From Polaromonas glacialis (lineage in GTDB: Bacteria > Pseudomonadota > Gammaproteobacteria > Burkholderiales > Burkholderiaceae_C), in contig NZ_KL448325.1 of the NCBI RefSeq assembly GCF_000709345.1, forward strand, positions 1 to 64,000: a stretch of DNA of 64,000 nt, given 5' to 3'. This document shows, one piece after another, positions 42,585-51,684 of the stretch. Position 1 is the first letter of the stretch; each line of letters starts with the position of its first letter. The notes under the pieces are model-generated. The model was not told where the DNA came from. It saw nothing but the letters and a program-made list of their open reading frames with translations, and made no database searches. The position numbers and the translations under genes were made by a program.

Positions 42585-44327
42585 CTATCTGTCCACCCTG
42601 ATGGGCAACTGAAGATAAGAAGCGTGCCCACCACCAGTGTGTATGACATGCTGCCCACTGTTGGCGCCGGTGTATTCACGAATTCCGGGCATCATCGTTC
42701 CCAGAAGGTTTCTGGCACTGATAACGAAGCGCAACTGCTCGCCAGGATGGAAGGCCCAACCAATGGGAAGCAAGTCGATTTCAATGTCGACGATCTGACC
42801 AGGCGAGAGCTTCTCCACGCGATTAAAGCTATGGGCCGGCACGTCCTCGGTCGACAGTTTTCCATCAAGGTGGCGGGCCGAGACGCGCAAGCGGCCGTCG
42901 GAGCCTTTGTAACGCAGAATGGTCGCGCCATGGTCCGTAAGATCGTGGATCCTCGCATTCTGGTTGGGCACCGTAAACTGCTGCAGGGGCGTGCCGTAGG
43001 CGTCGAGCTTTTGAATCAGCACGAACAGGTCCATGTCGTCGGCGCCTTTTGCTTCGACCCAGAGGTGCGCCTTCGGGTAGCCGACCATCACCGTTTCCTG
43101 TGCGAAGCGCGTGATGAACGACACCGCATTCGGATTGGATGCGACGTCGTAGGCCGCTGGCACATCGTTGGCTGGCAATTTGGTGGCTAGCATGCGGCTG
43201 GCGCCGTCGAGGTAGAACTTGGTCGATGTGACGTCCTCCGGCGGAAAGGCCATGGCCGCCACATTGACCTGGTCGCCACCCTGAAAATCGTGAACGGCAT
43301 AGCGGACGCGTGGCGTTGACTCCCATCCGTTGTCCACGTCTTTGAGGTAGCGGTCAAGGAAGCGGCGCAGATCTTCCACGTTCGCTTCGTCGTAATAGTC
43401 AGGCCACTCTTGGCTGTTGTGGATACGCAGCCACTTATCTTGCGAGGCCATGCGCCGCCAGGCGCGGAACGTGCCCGCCGTGTGTAAGGTATTGGAGTAG
43501 CTGGCTACGACGAAGGCGGGCACGGTGATGCGATCAAAATCGGGAATCTTGTTTTCCCACAGGTCGTTGATCAGCGGGTAGTGCTCCGCCTCAGACAGGA
43601 TGTCTTCCTTGCGGTTCTTGCCACAGAAGCTGCCGTTCTGGAGCATCCCGGCGAAGCCGGTGTCTGGCATGCCGCCGCGCATCACCAGGTCACGGTAGAC
43701 GTCGCTCACACCCTCCCATGGGTTGATCGCTGCCAGGTGTTTGGGTTGCTCAGCCGCAGTGAACCATTGCGAGACCGCGAGGTAAGAGGTCCCGCTCATT
43801 CCGACCTTGCCGGAGCACCACGCTTGTTCGGCCAGCCACTCGATCAGGTCGTGGCAGTCGCGACCTTCTTGGCGGTCCCAAAATACGCTGTCGCCCTCAG
43901 AGTCGACAATGCCGCGGATGTCCGGGTTGCAAATCGCATAGCCCTGCGCACACCAGTACGCCGGGTCCAGCGCTTCGAACTTTGCCAAACCCGAGACGAT
44001 CGAGTTGCTCAGTCCCACCAGCCCGAAGACGCCCATCACACTGATCGAGGTGCCCTGCCCCTTGCCGTAGGGGCTCCACGCTACGATAACGGGCACCTTT
44101 TCGACGCCAACTGGGCGGAACACATCAACATAGATCGTCAAACCGTCGCGCAAGGGAACGGCGACATCCTTCTCGAACACGATGTCGACCGGCAGTGGCT
44201 TGAATTGCGGCGCAATCTGGAAACCTGCTGCCAGTGTTCGGACCCCCGGTTTGAAGGCGGTCAGTAGGCCGGTTCTGTCTGCCGGCAGTGGGTGGGATGG
44301 AACGAAAATTTGCGGAGTATCGCTCAT
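42585..44327 (-). CDS. CocE/NonD-family hydrolase (module A, small)
   Basis: From ATG 44327 the protein has 580 residues without the N-terminal extension of its neighbour. The hydrolase part includes VFRPVGVEKVPVIVAWSPYG, the nucleophile GMSGTSYLAVSQ, NPWEGVSDVYRDLVMRGGMP, and a C-terminal PepX-C jelly roll ending HASYLQLPIRVDR. It is divergent from a TetR gene with a palindromic operator between them. It is closely similar over its full length to 49121-50860. Substrate unknown; activity as esterase, acylase or peptidase is inferred from the family. Confidence 0.9.
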   Translation of the reverse strand: MSDTPQIFVPSHPLPADRTGLLTAFKPGVRTLAAGFQIAPQFKPLPVDIVFEKDVAVPLRDGLTIYVDVFRPVGVEKVPVIVAWSPYGKGQGTSISVMGVFGLVGLSNSIVSGLAKFEALDPAYWCAQGYAICNPDIRGIVDSEGDSVFWDRQEGRDCHDLIEWLAEQAWCSGKVGMSGTSYLAVSQWFTAAEQPKHLAAINPWEGVSDVYRDLVMRGGMPDTGFAGMLQNGSFCGKNRKEDILSEAEHYPLINDLWENKIPDFDRITVPAFVVASYSNTLHTAGTFRAWRRMASQDKWLRIHNSQEWPDYYDEANVEDLRRFLDRYLKDVDNGWESTPRVRYAVHDFQGGDQVNVAAMAFPPEDVTSTKFYLDGASRMLATKLPANDVPAAYDVASNPNAVSFITRFAQETVMVGYPKAHLWVEAKGADDMDLFVLIQKLDAYGTPLQQFTVPNQNARIHDLTDHGATILRYKGSDGRLRVSARHLDGKLSTEDVPAHSFNRVEKLSPGQIVDIEIDLLPIGWAFHPGEQLRFVISARNLLGTMMPGIREYTGANSGQHVIHTGGGHASYLQLPIRVDR

Positions 44328-44403
44328 GGTGAAATCCTTGTGTCTTGCAGACCGTGGCATTACTTTGGTTAGTGACATCAGTGTAAGCTTGTTGATCCGA
44401 AAA

Positions 44404-44419
44404 CTCAACACACGTTGAG
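44404..44419 (+). promoter_or_regulatory. TetR-type operator, module A
   Basis: CTCAACACACGTTGAG is a perfect palindrome (6-bp arms, 4-bp centre) between the divergent CocE and TetR genes. A similar palindrome, ATCAACTTGTGTTGAT, occupies the same place in module B (50935-50950). Shared core TCAAC-N4-GTTGA. Confidence 0.8.
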
Positions 44420-44449
44420 ATTGGGGTTTACCCTAAAGTATTAAAAAGA

Positions 44450-45088
44450 ATGACCATGAATGAAGAACCAACGCCTACCGGGCGCCCAGAGCGACGGCCG
44501 GGTCGGCGACCGGGGTCGGGTAGCACCCGACAGACGGTGCTCGATGTCGCACGTGCCCGTTTCGCCAGCGATGGATTTGCTGCGACTACCATGCGGCTCG
44601 TGGCCGCCGATGCCGGCGTTGACGTGTCCATGGTGATGCAGTTTTTTCGCTCGAAAGACGAACTTTTTGCGGCTGTCATGAACATTCCAGGATCTGCCCT
44701 GGAAAAGTTGAGTACGGTTTTCGAGGGAGCGGACGACCAATTGGGAGAGCGTGTAGTTCGCGCTTTTCTTCAGGCGTGGGATGGTGCGCCCGAGGAGTCT
44801 GAGCCCCTCATGGCGATGCTCCGTGGTGCGATCGTGAACGAACAGGCGCGTCATCAATTGCGGGACTACATTGAGTCCAGGCTTCTGACGGGCGCGAGCC
44901 AACGACTCGGGCCTGATGCCGGAATCCGGGGGGGCGTGGCGTTATCCATGCTCGTGGGCTTGATTACAGGCCGACAAATCATCGGCGTTCCAATTCTTGC
45001 CGCGGCAGATCGTGAAACTCTTGTGGCAATCGCCGCCCCCGCTATTCAGCACGCGCTTGTGCCGACCCATGGATTCATTCAAAAATAG
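44450..45088 (+). CDS. TetR-family repressor (module A)
   Basis: A 212-residue protein with a basic N-terminal arm (RPERRPGRRPGSGSTRQTVL) and HTH region ARARFASDGFAATTMRLVAA, DAGVDVSMVMQFFRSKDELF. The C-terminal domain has LGERVVRAFLQAWDGAPEES as in TetR_C_17-like regulators. It is very similar to the TetR protein at 50979-51584. Divergence from the CocE gene and the palindrome between them argue for ligand-relieved repression of the hydrolases. Confidence 0.9.
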   Translation: MTMNEEPTPTGRPERRPGRRPGSGSTRQTVLDVARARFASDGFAATTMRLVAADAGVDVSMVMQFFRSKDELFAAVMNIPGSALEKLSTVFEGADDQLGERVVRAFLQAWDGAPEESEPLMAMLRGAIVNEQARHQLRDYIESRLLTGASQRLGPDAGIRGGVALSMLVGLITGRQIIGVPILAAADRETLVAIAAPAIQHALVPTHGFIQK

Positions 45089-45826
45089 TACAAACCACCG
45101 TCTGCCCGAATTGTCTGGCCGGTGACGAAATGCGAATCCTCGTCCGTCAGAAATCGAATGAACCCGACGATTTCAGTGGGCTCGGATACCCGTTTGATCG
45201 CCTGCGCATTGGCCATCGCATTGAGCCAATTGGTCGCGCCATTGATCGACAAAACGCCTGGGGTTCGTGTGAGCGACGGACTGGCGGCACTGACGGTAAT
45301 GCCATATTTTCAAAGGTCGGCCGCCATACCCCGGGTCAGACCGATAGCGCCCATCTTGCTGGCCTTGTACGCAGCCCCTTTTTCGGTGGAGAGCTGTACG
45401 GAGTCTGACGTCATGTTCACGATGCGTCCCCATCCGCGCTCCTCCATGGAGGGAACAAACGCCTGGCTCACGAAAAATTTCGAGTCAAGGTTGATCGAAA
45501 TGACTCTACGCCATGACATCAAAGCTCAAGTCATCAAAGACGTAAGCCGGGAATATGCCCGCATTGTTGATGACGATGTCGCACTTGCCGAAGCGCCAGA
45601 GCGTTGCTTCAGCAAGGCGTGCGACATCGGTGGGAGATAACACGTCGTCAACGACTTCCAGCCATTCCGCCCTGGTGGCTTCCACCAGACCGCGAGTCTC
45701 TTCGGCCTCGCTAATGTCCACGTCAACGATAATGGCACCCCGTGCAACGAGCCCCGCAGCGATGGCCTAACCGATGCCCTGACTTGCGCCGGTCACAACA
45801 GCTACTTTGCCTGTATGGGTAGTCAT
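45079..45826 (-). pseudogene. Short-chain dehydrogenase, broken by two stops and a frameshift
   Basis: From ATG 45826 (AAAGGAGACAAC upstream) the frame begins TTHTGKVAVVTGASQGIG, the SDR cofactor motif, then meets TAG. It continues VDVDISEAEETRGLVEATRA and DIVINNAGIFPAYVFDDLSF; near 45510 the frame shifts. It resumes at ISINLDSKFFVSQAFVPSME, VNMTSDSVQLSTEKGAAYKA (active-site YKASK), meets a TGA after MAADL, and ends FLTDEDSHFVTGQTIRADGG at 45079. Three lesions in a recognisable gene indicate recent inactivation. Its end overlaps the TetR gene by ten bases. Confidence 0.88.
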
Positions 45827-45900
45827 GTTGTCTCCTTTAATTTATGAACTCATCAAAATGGCGAGTGCATTGATTTTCCGCCAGCGGATTTGCGTCGCCG

Positions 45901-46800
45901 TCAACATTGGGCAGCTCGCGCAGATATGCGAGACGCGTTGAAGACGGCGTTTTCCCTGCGCACGAACTCCTCAAAGCTAGTCGGAGGACGACCGAGCAAC
46001 CAGGTCAAGACGTTCGGATTGCCGAGGAAGTCATGGCTGCTGTAGCGGGCCTCAATGGCGCGGATCATCCGCAGTTGGTACTCAAGGGCGCTCGGGTCGG
46101 AGTCGCCCATTCGCGCGCGCAGGAAGGCCGCCGCGTCGATGCGCTCGACTCGGATATCGCGCCCAAGCACCTCCGAAAGTACCCGGCCGATGTCATGGCC
46201 CGTGAAGTGGTCAGGCCCAGCTAGTTCGTAGGTCGCTGCGCAATGGCGTTCCGACTGGGCCAGCACCAGCGCGACGACGTCGGTGACGTCGTCGAGGTCC
46301 ACCATGGACTGGCGCCGATCCAGCGACCAGGACAGGCGAAAAACATTCTCCTCGAATACCGACGTGAGACGGTGCGGCAACATGTAGTTGGCCGGCTGCA
46401 GGATGGTGAACGCCATCCCGGAGGACAACAGGTGCTCTTCTAGATCACGCTTGATCTCGTGCTGGATCAGGTCGGTGGTGATGGCGTGAAGCACTGAACT
46501 CAACACGAAGTGGCCGACGCCCGCAGCCCTTGCCGCGTCAATCATGGCAAAACCCATTGCCCGTTCGTCACTGTGCAGGGTCGGGCCGACATGGTAGAGG
46601 CTCGCAACGCCGCGCACGGCCTCTGCAATAAAGGTGGTGTCAGCGAGGTCACCCACCAACACCTGCTGCACGCCCTGCTCTCGGAGATGGCGGGCCGACG
46701 CTTCGGTTCTCACGCAAGCGCGCACACGATGCCCTGCCCCGAGAAGCTTTGGGATCAGATGTTTGCCTTGGTTGCCGTTGGCAGAAGTGATCAGGATCAT
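45901..46800 (-). CDS. NmrA-like NAD(P)-binding protein
   Basis: A 299-residue Rossmann protein: MILITSANGNQGKHLIPKLL with a GNQGKH nucleotide-binding turn, CVRTEASARHLREQGVQQVL, GVGHFVLSSVLHA and FTILQPANYM. The family includes NmrA regulators and quinone or isoflavone reductase-like enzymes; no active-site tyrosine of classical SDRs is seen. Its ATG overlaps the stop of the upstream CocE gene by four bases, so it belongs to module B's operon. Confidence 0.85.
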   Translation of the reverse strand: MILITSANGNQGKHLIPKLLGAGHRVRACVRTEASARHLREQGVQQVLVGDLADTTFIAEAVRGVASLYHVGPTLHSDERAMGFAMIDAARAAGVGHFVLSSVLHAITTDLIQHEIKRDLEEHLLSSGMAFTILQPANYMLPHRLTSVFEENVFRLSWSLDRRQSMVDLDDVTDVVALVLAQSERHCAATYELAGPDHFTGHDIGRVLSEVLGRDIRVERIDAAAFLRARMGDSDPSALEYQLRMIRAIEARYSSHDFLGNPNVLTWLLGRPPTSFEEFVRRENAVFNASRISARAAQC

Positions 46801-49073
46801 TGAGTGATGTTCCAGGGGACGATGGGCAGCTGCAGATAGCTTGGATGGTCAGAACCGGTGTAAATCCGGTTCACCGCGCCGACGTGATAACTCTCGTCAT
46901 AGGCGCGCACCGGAACCCCCGCTGGCGAGTAAGGCTGAATATCAACCCGAAGGCGGTATCCTTTTCGGATCAATGCCGTACTGGGGTTGAGCCCGACTTC
47001 GATCGGCACGATGTCGCCACTGCTCAGAGGTGCGCTATCTTGTTCCTGATGCGTATGAACCGGCCAGTAGTTGGACGAGCGTTCACCATCAAGCTTGCGG
47101 CGCGACACTTTCAGCAGACCATGGCCGACCGGGTGGATATGGTTCAGATCCACCGGAAGCACCAGCGACTCGTAGCGGATCTCGCGGTCGTTCCCATCGA
47201 GCACGCGCAGGGAAACGAAGACATCCATGTCCTTGCTGGTTGATTCCACCCACAGGCCAACCTTCATGTAACCGGCCAGCGTCATGTCTTCGGCCATCGG
47301 ATCGCTGACGAAGGAGACGCCGGTAGACCAGCGCGGCGCGCCGCCGATGGGACCACTCGGCGCAAGCGAGGGCGTGCCAAGGTCAAAGTGGGCTTCATAT
47401 TCTGCGGAGCTGCTCTCGCTCGGGACGGTTTCGCTGATCCGCAGCATGTCGGTGCGTCGGCCATCCTTTTGCCAATCCGACGGTTTGGCGTCGAGGTACC
47501 AGCGGCGATAGTCTGTGCGGGCGATCGGCCATTCCTGTTCTTTCAACACGAAATGGGCGCCGTTGCCGGTTCTGACCTGAACCCGAACCGGCGCTTCGTC
47601 CATCACCCCGTTTTCGATGCCCTTAAGCCAGTAATCGAAATACCGCATGTGCTCTTCGGTGGTCTTGCTGGTATAGCTGCCCGGGAACCAGGTATCCGTG
47701 AAGTCGAACTTTCTTGCCTTGGCGCTGGTGGACCGGATGAAGGTTTCGCTGCTGCCAAGCTGATGGATGATGGCGCCAACCTGAGGGCCGACGATCCAGA
47801 CCGGCGCGGTGGCTTTTTCCATTTCAGGGCGCATGAAGATCGTGCCGCGCGGGCCATAGGCCTGCGGATCGTTGAAGGGCGTGGCCAGAGCGCGGGCCAT
47901 CCAGTCCGATTCGCGCCGCATGCCGCAGTGGTTGTTGCCGGACCAGATTTTCCACCACCACATCCAGAACCCGGACCCAAAGATACCGCCGCCATACAGC
48001 GCTTCGTTGTAGATGTCGGAATCGGTCCCCTGCGCAATCATCGCTTTGAGATGCGGCGGCTGCAGGCTGGCGACGTTGTGCTGCGTCATGGCCAGATAGG
48101 ACATGCCCCACAGGCCGACATTGCCATTCGACCAGGGCTGGGTGCCGGCCCATTCGATCGCGTCGTAATAATCTTCGGCTTCCTGCACGCTCAGTGGGGC
48201 CTGCAATCCGGGGCTCTTGCAGACGCCGCGCGACTCTACCCGGATGCAGACGTAGCCGGCCGGTACCCACACCGAGGAATCGACGCTTTCGTGGTTTTCA
48301 TACTGGGCGCCGTCCGGATTGCCGGAAAAATAGCGGTCTTCCATCACTTCCTTGCGCAGCACATCGGCTTCGTTGGCGATGCAGTCGTGATAAAAGCTCT
48401 TGCCGTAAAAGCCCTTGGCCATCACGACGGGATAGTGGCCAGGCTCTGCTGGGCGAAAGACATCGGCTCCGACATACGAGCCGTCGCGCACCGGAATCTT
48501 GACATCGGTCATTTTGATGATGCCGCGTATATTGCGCCGCAATTCGTTGCGCGTGGTCGCCGGATCGCTCAAGGTACGGGGCAAGCTGGTGGCGAAAACG
48601 TCGGGGTGGGCATTGAGCGCGTCGAGAATGGCGCGCACCTTTGGGTCATTGCCGAAGTGGTTGGCGCCGTTCGCGTCGGTTGCGACGACGGGTTGTTCGA
48701 AGTTGATCGTCATGGGGCCGATGAGCTCATGCACGATAGGCGCAATCTTGACGCCCGTCTCGATATTGCCGTCGTGATCGAGTGTGTGAACCAATCGGGC
48801 AAGATTGGTCACGAACGGATCGTGAAGCTTGTCGATCTTTCCTGAAACGCGGGTGACCAGCTGTGCCAGATTCATCCGCGGCGCGGCTTCAACTGCCCCC
48901 AGAACCAGCCCGCCGACCAGGAAGGTAATGGCCTCTCCGGCCCTGTAATGGAATTCGCCGTTGTCGGTTGTGATGCCCGACAGCGTCGGCGTTTGGTATT
49001 TCAGGCCAGACGTCGGCCCGGCAAAGACACCTTTCAGAACAGGGTTCTGATCTGGAGCAGAAGATTTTTGCAT
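46797..49073 (-). CDS. CocE/NonD-family hydrolase with N-terminal extension (module B, large)
   Basis: A 758-residue paralogue of 40172-42445, again with the extension SGLKYQTPTLSGITTDNGEF, YRAGEAITFLVGGLV and NLARLVHTLDHDGNIETGVK and no signal peptide. The hydrolase part has the nucleophile in GLWGMSYLAMTQ and a C-terminal jelly roll. It lies 48 bp after the small CocE gene and overlaps the NmrA gene by four bases. The TetR regulator at 50979 probably controls the set. Confidence 0.9.
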   Translation of the reverse strand: MQKSSAPDQNPVLKGVFAGPTSGLKYQTPTLSGITTDNGEFHYRAGEAITFLVGGLVLGAVEAAPRMNLAQLVTRVSGKIDKLHDPFVTNLARLVHTLDHDGNIETGVKIAPIVHELIGPMTINFEQPVVATDANGANHFGNDPKVRAILDALNAHPDVFATSLPRTLSDPATTRNELRRNIRGIIKMTDVKIPVRDGSYVGADVFRPAEPGHYPVVMAKGFYGKSFYHDCIANEADVLRKEVMEDRYFSGNPDGAQYENHESVDSSVWVPAGYVCIRVESRGVCKSPGLQAPLSVQEAEDYYDAIEWAGTQPWSNGNVGLWGMSYLAMTQHNVASLQPPHLKAMIAQGTDSDIYNEALYGGGIFGSGFWMWWWKIWSGNNHCGMRRESDWMARALATPFNDPQAYGPRGTIFMRPEMEKATAPVWIVGPQVGAIIHQLGSSETFIRSTSAKARKFDFTDTWFPGSYTSKTTEEHMRYFDYWLKGIENGVMDEAPVRVQVRTGNGAHFVLKEQEWPIARTDYRRWYLDAKPSDWQKDGRRTDMLRISETVPSESSSAEYEAHFDLGTPSLAPSGPIGGAPRWSTGVSFVSDPMAEDMTLAGYMKVGLWVESTSKDMDVFVSLRVLDGNDREIRYESLVLPVDLNHIHPVGHGLLKVSRRKLDGERSSNYWPVHTHQEQDSAPLSSGDIVPIEVGLNPSTALIRKGYRLRVDIQPYSPAGVPVRAYDESYHVGAVNRIYTGSDHPSYLQLPIVPWNITQ

Positions 49074-49120
49074 GGAAAGATCCTTCAGGATTAAAACGGT
49101 AGGTGCGGCACGCGGGCCGG

Positions 49121-50860
49121 TCAGGCTGCCTTGATTGGCAGCTGGAGATAGGAGGCGTGTTCGCCGCCGGTATGAATGACGTGCTGCCCACTGTTGGCGC
49201 CAGCGTACTCGCGGATCCCGGGCATGATCGTTCCCACCAGGTTGCGCGAGCTGATCACGAAGCGCAGCTGTTCGCCCGGGTAAAACACCAGGCCAATCGG
49301 GAACAAATCAATTTCAATGTCAACGATCTGGCCGGGCGAGAGTTTCTCCACGCGGTCGAAGCTGTGGGCCGGCACGTCAACGGTGGACAGTTTTTCGTCG
49401 AGGTGGCGCGCCGACACCCGCAACCGGCCATCGGAGCCCTTGTAGCGCAGGACAGTCGCGCCGTGATCGGTGAGATCGTGGATGCGCGCGTTCTGGTTGG
49501 GCACGGTGAACTGCTGCAGGGGTGTGCCGTAGGCGTCGAGCTTCTGGATCAGCACGAACAAGTCCATGTCGTCGGCGCCTTGCGCCTCGACCCACAGGTG
49601 CGCCTTTGGGTAGCCGACCATCACTGTTTCCTGCTCGAAGCGGGTGATGAACGACACCGCATTCGGGTTGACTGCGACGTTGTAGGCGGCAGGGTTGCCG
49701 ACCGCCGGCGCGGTGGTCGTCAGCGTGCGCTTCATGCCGTCGAGGTAAAATCTGGTCGAGGCGACGCCCGCTGGCGGGAAAGCGTCAGCAGGCACGTTGA
49801 CCTGATCGCCGCCCTTGAAGTCATGCACGGCGTAGCGGACACGGGGCGTGGTTTCCCAGCCGTTGTCCTCATCTTTCAGGTAACGGTCAAAGAAGCGGCG
49901 CTGGTCCGTCAGGTTGACTTCGTCGTAGTAGTCGGGCCACTCCTGGCCATTGTGGATGCGCAACCATTTGTCTTGCGAAGCCAGGCGTCGCCAGGCGCGG
50001 AACGTTCCTGCGGTGTGCAGCGTGTTCGTGTAGCAGGCCACGACGAACGCCGGCACCGTGATGCGATCAAAATCGGGGATCTTGTTTTCCCACAGGTCGT
50101 TGATCAGCGGATAGCGCGCCGCTTCCGACAGGATGTCTTCCTTCTGGTTCTTGCCGAAGAAACTGCCATCCTGAAGCAGCTGGGCGAACCCGGTGTCAGG
50201 CATGCCGCCGCGCATGACCAGATCGCGGTACACGTCGCTCACGCCTTCCCACGGGTTGATCGCCGCCAGGTGTTTGGGCTGCTCGGCCGCAGTGAACCAT
50301 TGCGAGACCGCGAGGTAGGAGGTGCCGCTCATGCCGACCTTGCCATTCGACCAGGCTTGCGTGCCTAGCCATTCGATCAGGTCGTGGCAGTCGCGGCCTT
50401 CCTGGCGATCCCACAGCACGCTGTCGCCCTCGGAGTCAACGCCGCCGCGTACGTCGGGGTTGCAAATCGCGTAACCCTTTTCGCACCAGTACGCGGGGTC
50501 CGGGCCTTCGAACTTTTCCAGGCCCGAGACGATGGAGTTGCTCAGGCCGACCAGGCCAAACACGCCCATCACGCTCATGGAGCTTCCCTGGCCCTTGCCG
50601 TATGGACTCCAGGCCAGCAGGACCGGCACATTCTCGACGCCGGCGGGCCGGAACACATCGACGTAGATCGTGACACCGTCGCGCAACTTCACGGCCACGT
50701 CTTTTTCAAAAATGATGTCCACTGGCAGCGGACGGAACTGCGGCGCGAGCTGGAAGCCCGCATTCAAGGTTCGGGTTCCCGGCGCGAAAGCGGTCAGGAG
50801 GCCGGTTCTTCCTGGCGGAAGCGGATTGGACTGCACGAAAATCTTCTGGCTATCACTCAT
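49121..50860 (-). CDS. CocE/NonD-family hydrolase (module B, small)
   Basis: ATG 50860 follows AAAGGAGACACC. The 579-residue protein is nearly colinear with 42585-44327 and shares long identical blocks, for example GMSGTSYLAVSQWFTAAEQP and NPWEGVSDVYRDLVMRGGMP. Ser nucleophile in GTSYLA. Cytoplasmic, no signal peptide. It is the first gene of module B, divergent from its TetR gene. Confidence 0.92.
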   Translation of the reverse strand: MSDSQKIFVQSNPLPPGRTGLLTAFAPGTRTLNAGFQLAPQFRPLPVDIIFEKDVAVKLRDGVTIYVDVFRPAGVENVPVLLAWSPYGKGQGSSMSVMGVFGLVGLSNSIVSGLEKFEGPDPAYWCEKGYAICNPDVRGGVDSEGDSVLWDRQEGRDCHDLIEWLGTQAWSNGKVGMSGTSYLAVSQWFTAAEQPKHLAAINPWEGVSDVYRDLVMRGGMPDTGFAQLLQDGSFFGKNQKEDILSEAARYPLINDLWENKIPDFDRITVPAFVVACYTNTLHTAGTFRAWRRLASQDKWLRIHNGQEWPDYYDEVNLTDQRRFFDRYLKDEDNGWETTPRVRYAVHDFKGGDQVNVPADAFPPAGVASTRFYLDGMKRTLTTTAPAVGNPAAYNVAVNPNAVSFITRFEQETVMVGYPKAHLWVEAQGADDMDLFVLIQKLDAYGTPLQQFTVPNQNARIHDLTDHGATVLRYKGSDGRLRVSARHLDEKLSTVDVPAHSFDRVEKLSPGQIVDIEIDLFPIGLVFYPGEQLRFVISSRNLVGTIMPGIREYAGANSGQHVIHTGGEHASYLQLPIKAA

Positions 50861-50934
50861 GGTGTCTCCTTTTGTCTTTTGAACCTGGGAACGACTCCCG
50901 GTTAGATGCAAGTCTAAGTCTGTTGCCACAGAAA

Positions 50935-50950
50935 ATCAACTTGTGTTGAT
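50935..50950 (+). promoter_or_regulatory. TetR-type operator, module B
   Basis: ATCAACTTGTGTTGAT is a perfect palindrome between the divergent CocE and TetR genes, matching the module A site (44404-44419) in the core TCAAC-N4-GTTGA. Confidence 0.8.
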
Positions 50951-50978
50951 ATGTTTTATATTTCGAGATAATCAGGGG

Positions 50979-51584
50979 ATGACCATCAAAAAAAATTCAA
51001 CTCCCACGGTGCGCCGTGGTCGGCGGCCAGGGCAGAACAGCACGCGGCAAACGGTGCTCGACGCGGCGCGCGTCCGCTTCGCCAAAGACGGGTTCGCCGC
51101 CACCACCATCCGGCTCGTGGCCTCTGATGCCGGGGTCGACGTGGCCCAGGTGATGCAATTCTTCCGCTCTAAAGACGAACTCTTCGCGGCCGTGATGGCC
51201 GTCCCCGTGTCCGCGCTGGACCGATTCAGCACGGTATTCGAGGGACCTGATGAGCATCTGGGCGAGCGGGTGGTCCGCGCCTTTCTCCAGGCTTGGGAAG
51301 GCGTACCCGAGGAGTCAGAACCCCTCATGGCGTCGCTTCGCGGTGCGATCGTCAATGAACAAGCACGCGCTCAGCTGCGTGACTTCATTCAGTCCAGGCT
51401 GTTGGCCGGCACCAGCGAACACCGCGGTTCTGATGCCGCGCTCCGCGCTGGCCTGGCGTCATCTTTGCTCATCGGCCTCGTCACCAGTCGGCGAATCATT
51501 GGCGTGCCTCTTCTTGTCGCAGCGCATACGGAACAACTTGTCACGATCATCGCCCCGGCTATTCAAAAGATTCTGGTGCCATAG
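50979..51584 (+). CDS. TetR-family repressor (module B)
   Basis: I use ATG 50979 (MTIKKNSTPTVRRGRRPGQN, with CAGGGG upstream); an upstream frame to 50943 would run through the operator. The 201-residue protein is a close paralogue of the module A regulator: ARVRFAKDGFAATTIRLVAS, VMQFFRSKDELFAAVMAVPV and LGERVVRAFLQAWEGVPEES. The HTH regions are almost the same, consistent with the shared operator, so cross-regulation of the two modules is likely. Confidence 0.92.
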   Translation: MTIKKNSTPTVRRGRRPGQNSTRQTVLDAARVRFAKDGFAATTIRLVASDAGVDVAQVMQFFRSKDELFAAVMAVPVSALDRFSTVFEGPDEHLGERVVRAFLQAWEGVPEESEPLMASLRGAIVNEQARAQLRDFIQSRLLAGTSEHRGSDAALRAGLASSLLIGLVTSRRIIGVPLLVAAHTEQLVTIIAPAIQKILVP

Positions 51585-51684
51585 CCAACACGTGGCGCAG
51601 AACTCGAAAGATCTGAAGCAACGGGCAGGAATAGCATTGATGCGAAAAAACTCCATTTTTCCGTTTTCCATGGGCTGGCAGCAG

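Noticed and set aside
47388..48845. Plus-strand open frame of 485 codons opposite the large CocE gene of module B
   Set aside because: Antisense shadow; the minus-strand frame has full CocE motifs and a paralogue at 40172.
49103..50368. Plus-strand open frame of 421 codons opposite the small CocE gene of module B
   Set aside because: Antisense shadow with biased residues; a similar shadow lies opposite the paralogue, as expected from shared coding sequence.
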